This document shows, piece by piece, positions 8,467-15,891 of a stretch of DNA of 53,904 nt. Origin of the DNA: Bacteroidales bacterium (lineage in GTDB: Bacteria; Bacteroidota; Bacteroidia; Bacteroidales; Bacteroidaceae); contig SFEP01000006.1 in NCBI GenBank assembly GCA_004557185.1, positions 1 through 53,904 of the forward strand, given 5' to 3'. Numbering within the stretch: the first letter of the stretch is position 1; every line of letters begins with the position of its first letter. Under the pieces are notes generated by a model. The model searched no databases and had not been told where the DNA came from. It worked only from the letters and a program-made list of their open reading frames with translations. A program made the translations under genes and the position numbers.

Positions 8467-10578
8467 TCAGGCCAGCGAGCGTGTGCTCTCCAGGCGTTGG
8501 TAGTGGCGGCGTGCGGCCTCGTGCTGACGGTCGAGCGAGAAGTTCGACACGCGCTTGAGGTAGCCAATGATGCGCGTGAGGTAGTCCAGGTTGTGCGAGT
8601 GGCAGTGCGGACATTCCTGCAGGTGCTGCTTGGTGATGTGCCCGCAGTCGCGGCACAGCGTGTTGGGAATGTTGAAGGTAAAATAGTTGCACCCCTCCTG
8701 CGCCGCTACCCGCAGCAGTTGGCGATACTGGGGTTGTGTGAGGTGTTCGTCCAGATTCATGTGCAGCGCCGAGCCGCCCGTCAGGTGACTGATGTAGCGG
8801 CGGCCATGCAGGCGGAACTTCTCGATGAGGTCAGTGTGCGTGTCCTCCACAATGTAGAAGTAGGAGTTGTAGCACGCACGGGGCACGAAGTAGCCGTCCT
8901 CTCGGTCCCAGCGGGCATGCTTCACGCCCACGTTTTCGGCGGGTATCATTTCGCAGTTAAAGAGCAGTTCCTTCGAGCGGTAGCGTCGGTTGTAGTCCTC
9001 GATGAGCGAGAGAATGTCGTTCACAAAGCGCTCATACTCCTCGTTGTCGCTGATGGTGATGCCCAGGCTCTCGGCGGCCTCCACCATGCCGTTCACGCCG
9101 ATGGTGAGGTATTGGCGTCGCAGGTTGATGTAGCCGCTGTCGAAGAGGGGGAGCAGCCCTTTGGCCTGCATGTCCTTGAGGTTCTCGTTGTAGGCCATTT
9201 GCACCTTGTGCATGAGGTCAACGATGCCGTCCAGATATTCCACGTAGTGCCTCCCCTCGCGTGTGGCCTGCTGCACGCAGCGGTTCAGGTTGACGGTGAG
9301 CACCGACTTCGACCCCGTGCTCACGCCGCCGGCCCCCAGTGTGTAGCTGAAGCCGTTGTCCTGTATCTCGTTGCGCAAGCGGCAGCACGAGGCCAGCGAG
9401 TCGGCGTTGTCGCTCATGTAGGTAAAGAAGCTGTGCCCCTCAGCATACATTTCGGCTGTGAAGTCGGCATAGTCCTTGTCCATGGCGTCGCCGTCCTTGC
9501 TCAGCAGTGCCATCGTCTCCACGGGGAAGGTGAGCACAGCCCGTGTGCGTTCCTGGTTGAACCAACGCATGAAGCGGCGCTGCAGCCAGTCGAGTGCGGG
9601 CCACGAGGGGCGCGAACCGTCGGGGAAACGGAATTCGCCGAAAATGCTCTCGAAGTAGAAGTGGTCGTAGTAGGAGATGTTCCAGAACACCGACTGGAAG
9701 TTGCGTGCTCCCGTGGGCTGGTTGATGCTGTACACAATCTGCTCGAAGCAGTCGGTAATCACCTTGTCGATGGTGCGTTGTCGCTTCGAGAGGTCCACCA
9801 CCTCGTCGGCCCGCAGGTAATAGTCGTCGCCATACTCCTGTGCTATGAAGTAGCTCATATACATCAGGAACTCCGGTGTGGCGCATGCTCCCGACAGCAT
9901 GCTCGACACGATGAAGACCATGTTGATAAATCCGCCGCAGAAACTCTTCAGGTTGCTCGGCGCCTTGCTGTTGCCGCCAATGCTCTTGGTGCCGTCGAGC
10001 AGCCACGGGTACATCGTGATGCTGGCACAGTAGTTGGCCAGCGAAGTCTCGTCGTTTTTGTAGATGAAATGGTTTTTGAGCAGGTAAATGTAGCGGTCGG
10101 CCGTTTCTTTGCCATACATTTCCTTGATGCGGTCGGTCAGCATGCGTCGGTTCAGGCGTATGAAGCCCTGCTTGGGCAGTTCGCCAATGAGCGTGGCCAC
10201 GTTTTTGTTTTCCACGTTGGCGTTGGCGTCATACTTCGAGCCTGTGGCGGGGTTGGCGGCGTTGCTGTAGTTGATGAGGAAGCGCAGTTTTTCGGCCGTT
10301 TCGCGGTCAGTTTCGTGGCGCTTGCGGTAGAGCATGAAGGCCTTGGCCACTTGGTAGTGCCCCTCGGCCATGAGTGCCACCTCCACTTGGTTCTGAATGT
10401 CCTCCACGCTCATGCCCTGGCAAAAGCGCAGGCGTTGCATGAGCCGCTGCAGGGCTTCGGCGTCGATGGGTTGCTGTTGCGAGGCAAAAGCCTTGAGCAG
10501 GGCGCTTTTGATTTTTTCGGGTGAAAAAGGCTCCTGCTTGCCGTCACGCTTGGTGATGGTGAAATGGTCGGTACGCAT
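8467..10578 (-). CDS. nrdD: Anaerobic (class III) ribonucleoside-triphosphate reductase
   Basis: A 703-residue glycyl-radical enzyme that makes dNTPs from NTPs without oxygen or B12. An ATP-cone opens the protein (KRDGKQEPFSPEKIKSAL, about residues 7-25). The C-terminus has a zinc site, C642, C645, C656 and C659, and the radical glycine in RIIGYL at G672. The open frame extends 28 codons upstream, but the ATG at 10578 gives the family start MRTDHFTITKRDG. The leader is nearly 400 nt and contains a cobalamin riboswitch and a 12-bp inverted repeat, so B12 should lower its expression. That arrangement makes sense if the cell has a B12-dependent class II reductase elsewhere, which this window cannot show. 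Confidence 0.97.
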   Translation of the reverse strand: MRTDHFTITKRDGKQEPFSPEKIKSALLKAFASQQQPIDAEALQRLMQRLRFCQGMSVEDIQNQVEVALMAEGHYQVAKAFMLYRKRHETDRETAEKLRFLINYSNAANPATGSKYDANANVENKNVATLIGELPKQGFIRLNRRMLTDRIKEMYGKETADRYIYLLKNHFIYKNDETSLANYCASITMYPWLLDGTKSIGGNSKAPSNLKSFCGGFINMVFIVSSMLSGACATPEFLMYMSYFIAQEYGDDYYLRADEVVDLSKRQRTIDKVITDCFEQIVYSINQPTGARNFQSVFWNISYYDHFYFESIFGEFRFPDGSRPSWPALDWLQRRFMRWFNQERTRAVLTFPVETMALLSKDGDAMDKDYADFTAEMYAEGHSFFTYMSDNADSLASCCRLRNEIQDNGFSYTLGAGGVSTGSKSVLTVNLNRCVQQATREGRHYVEYLDGIVDLMHKVQMAYNENLKDMQAKGLLPLFDSGYINLRRQYLTIGVNGMVEAAESLGITISDNEEYERFVNDILSLIEDYNRRYRSKELLFNCEMIPAENVGVKHARWDREDGYFVPRACYNSYFYIVEDTHTDLIEKFRLHGRRYISHLTGGSALHMNLDEHLTQPQYRQLLRVAAQEGCNYFTFNIPNTLCRDCGHITKQHLQECPHCHSHNLDYLTRIIGYLKRVSNFSLDRQHEAARRHYQRLESTRSLA

Positions 10579-10687
10579 GGGTTGGTGGTGAATAGTTGCC
10601 CCGCCGTGCCTTGGGGGAGCGGGGTTACGAGGTGAGCAGGGGGTTAAGCCCTCCCGCTGCATCGCCTGGTGTGTGGAAAGTAAAGGC

Positions 10688-10725
10688 GGACAACTTTTTC
10701 ATCTGAGCCACACAAAAAGTTGTCC
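10688..10725 (-). promoter_or_regulatory. 12-bp perfect inverted repeat in the nrdD leader
   Basis: GGACAACTTTTT at 10688-10699 and its exact complement at 10714-10725 flank a 14-nt loop. It lies between the end of the cobalamin aptamer (10801) and the nrdD start (10578). It could be a riboswitch-controlled terminator, although no run of T follows on the minus strand, or a protein-binding site or processing hairpin. Confidence 0.6.
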
Positions 10726-10800
10726 ATTTTGTTTCACTCTCGAAGCCCTCGGCATGGCTCCTCCCCATATCCCGTGGGGCTGGCATGCGGCTTCGTTGCG

Positions 10801-10963
10801 CGGGCAGGTCTTCTGGCTCGTTCTCTGTGCAACATCCTTCCCGCAAGGGCTAATTGCATTGGATTACAATGCGTTGCGCAGTAAAAAAGAACTTACAGCA
10901 GCGGGAACTGCAGCCGACTTTCACGGCTTTCCCTCTTCGCAGCACGTGGGCAGTGCTGACCCG
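10801..10963 (-). promoter_or_regulatory. Cobalamin riboswitch (B12 element) upstream of nrdDG
   Basis: Read on the minus strand the aptamer has all main B12-box parts in order. A P1 5' strand CGGGTC is at 10958-10963. The GAGGGAA block is followed by GCCGTGAAAGTCGGC. CCCGCTGCTGTAAG corresponds to the conserved CCCGCCACTGTAA region. The closing GAGCCAGAAGACCTGCCCG pairs GACC and CCCG with the 5' strand, with TG bulged as in the E. coli btuB element. A promoter ends about 10 nt upstream and nrdD begins 220 nt downstream. Binding of adenosylcobalamin or a related form should repress nrdDG. Confidence 0.92.
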
Positions 10964-10973
10964 TTAGCGTGTG

Positions 10974-11004
10974 CAAAGATAGCGTACTTTGGGAAAACTC
11001 GAAA
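10974..11004 (-). promoter_or_regulatory. Promoter of the riboswitch-nrdDG transcript
   Basis: On the minus strand TATCTTTG (10974-10981) is a perfect -7 box; 19 nt further upstream TTTC (11001-11004) is one base from the -33 consensus. The predicted start near 10967 lies right at the 5' end of the aptamer. Confidence 0.7.
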
Positions 11005-11247
11005 GCAAGGCAGCTGTATTTTTTTGAAAATCCTGAAAGGTGAAACCTGGCCCGGAGCATGCCACGTGGTGCACGCCGGCTGCCCTGCGTTCCACCGTCG
11101 TTGAGCCGACGGCCATCGAGGGCGCGGCCTCGGTGGAGGGGGATAGGAAAAGTGCTTGCTTTTCATGAAGCACACCCGTCGTCCCTCTTTATGAACGCCA
11201 CAGGTGCATCCGATGCAGGTTTTGTGGCAGTCCGCTCAATAATTTGT

Positions 11248-11328
11248 ATTTCATCCGACCTTTTCTCGTCATGGCATCGCGCAAATCCTGTCGGCTTAGG
11301 GCGAGCTCCTTGGGCTTGACGAAAAGGT
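11248..11328. repeat. 81-bp dispersed repeat, copy 1
   Basis: Aligns without gaps over 81 bp to 30627-30707. The most conserved part is the first half (ATTTCATCCGACCTTTTCTC onward). Both ends are complementary: ACCTTTTC near the left and GAAAAGGT at the right end can close a stem of 8 bp around a loop of about 60 nt. Copy 1 lies in the non-coding stretch upstream of the riboswitch promoter. Short frames read through it on either strand, but I see no sign they are genes. Confidence 0.75.
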
Positions 11329-11493
11329 GCGTGGCCATCCGCCACATAGCGTCAGGCTGAAAGTCGGCCTCCTTGCCTCCAGGGCTATTCTTTCTCATTT
11401 ACCCCAGATAGGACCACTGAAAAGCGTTTACCGGACACCCCTATCAAGTTTCCCACTTTTTGCCTGACACCCCTTTCACGGCCTCTGTTTCAT

Positions 11494-11717
11494 GCGGGGC
11501 GGCGAGCCGTAAAAACGGGAAACCATGGCATAAAACGTAGATGCCGTGGACGAAACTTCCCACGGCGGGGTAAGTTTCTTCCACGGCGGGGTCACTTTTT
11601 CCCACGGCATCTTGTTTTTACGGCTCGCCGCCCCGCCGAAAATAGATGCTACGTAAAAAAGTTTACGTACGACGTGATTTTTTTTACGTACGACGTGATT
11701 TTTTTTACGTAGCATCT
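11494..11717. repeat. Composite palindromic repeat A
   Basis: Two units sit side by side. The first is bounded by a perfect 23-bp inverted repeat (11494-11516 and 11614-11636) and contains a GATGCCGTGG...CCACGGCATC palindrome (about 11540-11611) whose core repeats CCACGGCGGGGT twice. The second (11644-11717) has 17-bp perfect inverted ends, AGATGCTACGTAAAAAA and its complement, around two tandem 21-bp copies of ACGTACGACGTGATTTT plus T's. The second unit matches repeat B at 70 of 71 positions (11644-11714 against 23773-23843). The array begins about 100 nt past the xerD stop codon. The rest of 11329-11493 holds nothing recognised. Confidence 0.85.
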
Positions 11718-11814
11718 GATGGAGACCATCCCTAAGCCTGTCAGAGGAGGAACGGCGGGCCGCCGCGGGGCCGCTCTCGGAGGGTGGCGACGGCCGGGGC
11801 AGGTGGCGACGGCC

Positions 11815-12711
11815 TCAGTGCGTGTGGTTGCGCGGAAAGTGCTCGATGACCTGCTGGCGCAGATAGGAGCGGTCGATGTGCGTGTACATTTCGGTAGTGG
11901 CTATGCTCTCGTGGCCGAGCATGGCCTGAATGGCGCGCAGGTTGGCCCCGCCCTCAAGCAGATGGGTGGCAAAACTGTGGCGCAGCGTGTGGGGCGAAAT
12001 GACCTTGGTGATGCCCGCCCGATCGGCGTAGAGGCGCAGATTGTGGAACACCGTGATGCGCGAGAGGTGCTGGCGCCGCGTGTGGCTGATGAAGACGTAG
12101 TCCTCCTCGCCTGGCTTGGCGTCGATGTGGCAGCGCGTGGCAAACCACAGGCGCACCTCGTGTACGGCCCGCGCCGAAATGGGCACGAGGCGCTGCTTGT
12201 TGCCTTTGCCCGTGACGCGGATGAAGCCCTCGTCGAGGTAGAGGTCGCTCAGCAGCAGGTTGCAGAGCTCGCTCACCCGCAGGCCGCAGCCGTAGAGCAC
12301 CTCGATGATGGCCAGGTCGCGCTGCCCCTCGGGCTGCGAGAGGTCGATGGCCGCCTCGATGCGGTCAATCTCCTCCACCGAGAGCACCACGGGCAGGTGT
12401 GCCGGCTTCTTGGGCGACTCAAGCAGTTCGGTGGGGTCGCGGTCGGTGTAGCCGTCGAGCAGCAGGAAGCGGTAGAACGAGCGCACTCCCGAGAGGATGC
12501 GCGCCACCGAGGTGGGCGAAATGCCGATGTCGGCCAAGGCAAAGGCGAAGCGGTGCAGGTGGTCGAGCGTGGCGGCCTCGGGGCGCACGCCCTCGTCGGC
12601 CAGAAACGAGAGGAGCTTGTCGACGTCGCGGGTGTAGGCGTCGCGGGTATTTTCGGAGAGGCCGCGCTCCAGCAGAATGTGGGCGCGGTAGGAGTCTAAC
12701 AGCTGGGACAT
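11815..12711 (-). CDS. xerD: Site-specific tyrosine recombinase XerD
   Basis: A 298-residue recombinase that with XerC resolves chromosome dimers at dif. All catalytic residues are present: R145, K169, H241, R244, H267 and the nucleophile Y276 in TTEMYTHID. The N-terminal SAM-like core-binding domain is residues 1-90. The open frame runs 41 codons further up, but the ATG at 12711 matches the family start. Full length and flanked by housekeeping genes, it looks like the core XerD and not a mobile-element integrase. Downstream lies composite repeat A; no T-tailed terminator was found before it. Confidence 0.92.
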   Translation of the reverse strand: MSQLLDSYRAHILLERGLSENTRDAYTRDVDKLLSFLADEGVRPEAATLDHLHRFAFALADIGISPTSVARILSGVRSFYRFLLLDGYTDRDPTELLESPKKPAHLPVVLSVEEIDRIEAAIDLSQPEGQRDLAIIEVLYGCGLRVSELCNLLLSDLYLDEGFIRVTGKGNKQRLVPISARAVHEVRLWFATRCHIDAKPGEEDYVFISHTRRQHLSRITVFHNLRLYADRAGITKVISPHTLRHSFATHLLEGGANLRAIQAMLGHESIATTEMYTHIDRSYLRQQVIEHFPRNHTH

Positions 12712-13062
12712 GAAGCGTAAGCTTGAGGGGGAGAAACTGGGTGGGGCGGCGATAGCGCGGGGCTGGGGGTAAAAAACCAAGGGCAAGCCCACCGACGGGC
12801 GAAGCGGATTTCGTAATTTTGCCAGCGAAAGCAAATTTAGTCATTTCAGGTGGGTTCTATTCATTCCCACCGCAGGAGATTTACTCATTGGGAACTTGCG
12901 TTTTGTGCTTGTTCCGTTGCTCTGGGGTGCAGCGTGCTTGTTTTCTCAGCCATGAGGTAAGCATCGCCCGTTTGAGCACAGACTGGCTGCCCGCAGAGAA
13001 AAAACAGGAACGCCGGCAAGCGAATGTATAGAACCCGCCTTCATGCCAAAACCCCTTACATC
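12712..13062. other. Divergent intergenic region xerD / aroQ
   Basis: These 351 bp separate two diverging genes. Two -7-like boxes are visible, TAATTTTG at 12814-12821 on the plus strand and TAAATTTG at 12832-12839 on the minus strand, but neither has a clear TTTG at the right distance. Two small stems (GTGGG...CCCAC near 12850-12868 and GGAAC...GTTCC near 12890-12916) lie in the aroQ leader. No gene or known RNA was recognised. Confidence 0.35.
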
Positions 13063-13491
13063 ATGAAAATACTCGTGGTCAACGGACCGAACCTGAACCT
13101 GCTCGGACAGCGCGAACCGGGCATCTACGGCACCGACAGCATGGAAGCCTGTCTGGCCAGCCTGCGCGAGCGTTATGCCGACGACGAGATAGACTATTAC
13201 CAGAGCAACGTGGAGGGTTTCCTGATTGACCGTCTGCAGCAAACGCTGACCGACGGCACGCAGGGCGTGGTGCTCAACGCCGGAGCCTACACCCACACCA
13301 GCGTGGCGCTGCACGATGCCCTACGTTCGCTCCACGTGCCCGTGATTGAGGTGCACCTGAGCAACGTGCACCGCCGCGAGGCTTTTCGTCACACCTCGCT
13401 CCTCACGGCGGCCTGCCTCGGCGTGATAGCGGGCTTTGGCCTCGACTCCTACCGCCTGGGCATCGAAGCGCTCAAGGCGCAGCAGGCCTGA
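13063..13491 (+). CDS. aroQ: 3-dehydroquinate dehydratase, type II
   Basis: A 142-residue dodecamer-forming enzyme of the shikimate pathway that dehydrates 3-dehydroquinate to 3-dehydroshikimate. It opens with the family motif NGPNLNLLGQREPGIYG, giving the catalytic arginine R17 and tyrosine Y22; NAGAYTHTS (about 75-83) and EVHLSN (about 97-102) form the substrate site with its histidine. The frame is open 13 codons further upstream, but MKILVVNGPNLN is the universal start. pyk follows 71 bp downstream on the same strand and the two may form an operon. Confidence 0.96.
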   Translation: MKILVVNGPNLNLLGQREPGIYGTDSMEACLASLRERYADDEIDYYQSNVEGFLIDRLQQTLTDGTQGVVLNAGAYTHTSVALHDALRSLHVPVIEVHLSNVHRREAFRHTSLLTAACLGVIAGFGLDSYRLGIEALKAQQA

Positions 13492-13562
13492 GGCACGCGC
13501 CGCGGCAGGGCGCACACAGGCTTTACCCAACAGCATACACATAACGACAGACTCAACGTACT

Positions 13563-15002
13563 ATGTATAAGAAAACAAAAATTGTAGCAACCATCTCAGA
13601 CGCACGCTGCGACGTGGGTCTCATACAGCGCCTCTACGATGCAGGCATGAACGTGGTACGCCTCAACACGGCCCACCAGGATGCGGCGGGCATGAAGCGC
13701 GTGATCGACAACGTGCGCGAAGTGTCGAGCCACATCGGCGTACTCGTCGACACCAAAGGCCCCGAGGTGCGCACCACCGCCACCGACGCCCCCATTGCCT
13801 ACGCCAAGGGCGACGTGGTGCGCATTGTGGGCGACGCCTCGCTGCGCACCACCAGGGAGTGCATAGCCGTGACCTACGGCCAGTTTGCCACCGACGTGCC
13901 CGAGGGGGCGCAGGTGCTCATCGACGACGGCGAACTCGGCTTGCGCGTGGAGTACAAGGAGGGCAACGCCCTGCTCTGCCGCGTGGAGAACGACGCCACG
14001 CTGGGCTCGCGCAAAAGCGTGAACGTGCCCGGCGTACGCATCAACCTGCCCGCCCTGACGGAGCGCGACAGGCAGAACATTGCCTTTGCCATCGACTACG
14101 ACGTGGCCTTCATTGCCCACTCCTTCGTGCGCTCGGCGGCCGACGTGCTGGAGGTACGCGCCATGCTCGACGAGGCGGGCAGCGACATTCGCATCATTGC
14201 CAAAATTGAAAACCAGGAGGGCGTGGACCACATCGACGAAATTCTGGAGGCAGCCGACGGCATCATGATTGCCCGCGGCGACCTGGGCATTGAGGTGCGC
14301 CAGGAACTGATTCCCGGCATTCAGCGCCGCCTGGTGGACAAGGCCATTCGGGCCCACAAACCTGTGATTGTGGCTACGCAGATGCTGCAAAGCATGATAC
14401 GCAACCCAAGGCCCACGCGCACCGAGGTGACGGACATTGCCAACGCCGTGTACTCGCGTGCCGATGCCCTCATGCTCTCGGGCGAAACGGCCTACGGCGA
14501 CTATCCTGAGGAGGCCGTCAGGGTGATGGCTACCGTGGCCCGCCAGGCCGAGGAGGACAGCTTCAAGGAGTTTGGCGGCGTCGACATCCCCCTCTCGGAC
14601 CAGCCCGACGTGACGGAGTTCTTCTCGAAAGAGGCGGTGATGGCTACCAAGAAGATGAAGCTGCGCGCCATCATCATGGACTCCTACACAGGTCGCACGG
14701 CGCGCTACGTGTCGTCGTTTCGCGGCGAGAGCAACATCTTGGCCATTTGCTACCGCCCTAAGACGGTGCGCCACCTCGCCCTGTCGTATGGCGTGTATGC
14801 CATCTTCATGCCCCTCAAGAGTTATGGCCACGAGTTTCTGCTGGCTGCCCTGCGCAAGCTCCTTGCCGACAACCTGCTGCACATGGACGACCGCATATGC
14901 TACCTCGGCTCGCAGCGCAAGGAGCAGCGCACCTCGTTTATGGAAATGAACATTGTGAAAAACCTCTTTGAAACCGAAGGCGAGGAAACCTATCCCAACT
15001 GA
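13563..15002 (+). CDS. pyk: Pyruvate kinase
   Basis: A 479-residue glycolytic enzyme converting phosphoenolpyruvate and ADP to pyruvate and ATP. Visible motifs are VRLNTAHQD (residues 33-41), where most families have LNxSHG but Bacteroidota carry this variant, DTKGPEVRT, the active-site lysine in IIAKIENQEG, the metal site in IARGDLGIEV, VIVATQML and the MLSGETAYG loop. The last 120 residues are the C-terminal allosteric-type domain. Length is normal. It follows aroQ; the 140 bp after it contain no clear terminator. Confidence 0.97.
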   Translation: MYKKTKIVATISDARCDVGLIQRLYDAGMNVVRLNTAHQDAAGMKRVIDNVREVSSHIGVLVDTKGPEVRTTATDAPIAYAKGDVVRIVGDASLRTTRECIAVTYGQFATDVPEGAQVLIDDGELGLRVEYKEGNALLCRVENDATLGSRKSVNVPGVRINLPALTERDRQNIAFAIDYDVAFIAHSFVRSAADVLEVRAMLDEAGSDIRIIAKIENQEGVDHIDEILEAADGIMIARGDLGIEVRQELIPGIQRRLVDKAIRAHKPVIVATQMLQSMIRNPRPTRTEVTDIANAVYSRADALMLSGETAYGDYPEEAVRVMATVARQAEEDSFKEFGGVDIPLSDQPDVTEFFSKEAVMATKKMKLRAIIMDSYTGRTARYVSSFRGESNILAICYRPKTVRHLALSYGVYAIFMPLKSYGHEFLLAALRKLLADNLLHMDDRICYLGSQRKEQRTSFMEMNIVKNLFETEGEETYPN

Positions 15003-15143
15003 ACGACGCCCTGAGCCACTCCTTATTATATATAGACTCCTTATTCTTGATAGGATGGCCAGATTATCTGCTGCAAGGTCAGGGCGACTACCGCAGCGAT
15101 AGCATTTTCGCCTAAAAAAAGCATTTCACCTTTCGTCACACCC

Positions 15144-15788
15144 ATGACACCCGACCTCGAAGCCACGCTCGACGACTACGTGCTGGCGCACACCACGCCA
15201 CCCGATGCTTACCTGCACCGCCTCTACCGTGCCACCAACCTCTACCTGCTGAGGCCGCGCATGGCTTCGGGCCACCTGCAGGGCCAGTTGCTGCGCATGT
15301 TGGCGCAGATGCACCGGCCGCGCACGGTGGTGGAGATAGGCACCTTCTCGGGCTACTCGGCGCTGGCGCTGGCCTCGGGCATGCAGGCGGGCAGCACGGT
15401 GCACACCTTCGAGGTGAACGACGAGCAGGAATGCTTTACGAGGCCGTGGCTGGAGGGCGCACCCTACGAGGCTCGGGTGGTGATGCACGTGGGCGACGTG
15501 TTCAAACTGCTGCCGCCCATGCAGCTGCAGGTGGACATGGCCTTCATCGACGCCAACAAGCGCGAATATGAAGCCTACTATCACCTGCTCATGCCCATGA
15601 TGCACAGCGGCTCGGTGATGCTGGCCGACAACACGCTGTGGGACGGGCATGTGGTGGACTCCGCCTACGACCGCGACGCACAGACGCTGGCCATTCGCCG
15701 CTTTAACGACCTCGTGGCGGACGACCCACGCGTGGAGCAACTCATCCTGCCCGAACGCGACGGACTGACGCTCATCAGGGTGAAATGA
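15144..15788 (+). CDS. Class I SAM-dependent O-methyltransferase
   Basis: A 214-residue methyltransferase of the catechol/caffeoyl-CoA O-methyltransferase family (Methyltransf_3). The SAM-binding motif I is VVEIGTFSGYSAL at residues 62-74; the acidic partner of the adenosine follows at HTFEVND, the metal aspartates are in MAFIDANK and LADNTLWDG (about residue 160). Length is standard for the bacterial branch. The natural acceptor is unknown; bacterial relatives act on catechols or on tRNA hydroxyuridine. It converges on the nucleoside kinase gene, and a bidirectional terminator separates them. Confidence 0.88.
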   Translation: MTPDLEATLDDYVLAHTTPPDAYLHRLYRATNLYLLRPRMASGHLQGQLLRMLAQMHRPRTVVEIGTFSGYSALALASGMQAGSTVHTFEVNDEQECFTRPWLEGAPYEARVVMHVGDVFKLLPPMQLQVDMAFIDANKREYEAYYHLLMPMMHSGSVMLADNTLWDGHVVDSAYDRDAQTLAIRRFNDLVADDPRVEQLILPERDGLTLIRVK

Positions 15789-15823
15789 TTTAAGGAAAAG
15801 GAGCACGCGCTCCTCCAAACACT

Positions 15824-15872
15824 GCCAAAGGCGGACATCCCCCAGCGAAGAAAGGGGGTGTCCGCCTTTGGC
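15824..15872. terminator. Bidirectional hairpin terminator
   Basis: A 19-bp stem with one bulged A (15824-15843 with 15854-15872; outer arms GCCAAAGGCGGAC) lies between the convergent O-methyltransferase and nucleoside kinase genes, which are only 103 bp apart. No T run follows on either side, but position and stability fit termination in both directions. Confidence 0.65.
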
Positions 15873-15891
15873 GTGCAGGTGTGGCGCGGCC

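Noticed and set aside
8278..10524. 748-codon open frame on the plus strand opposite nrdD
   Set aside because: It runs antisense over nrdD/nrdG, has a composition (Val, His, Ala, Gln rich) typical of the shadow frame of a GC-rich gene, and shows no domain.
11163..11398. Small frames across the 81-bp repeat (60-69 codons)
   Set aside because: They exist only because the repeat is open in several frames; no start context, no conserved domain, and copy 2 is open in different frames.
11494..11815. Palindromic repeats beside xerD considered as integron attC sites or an integrative element
   Set aside because: No integron integrase, no attC core sites and no cassette genes; XerD is full length and looks like the core recombinase, and the same repeats occur far from it.
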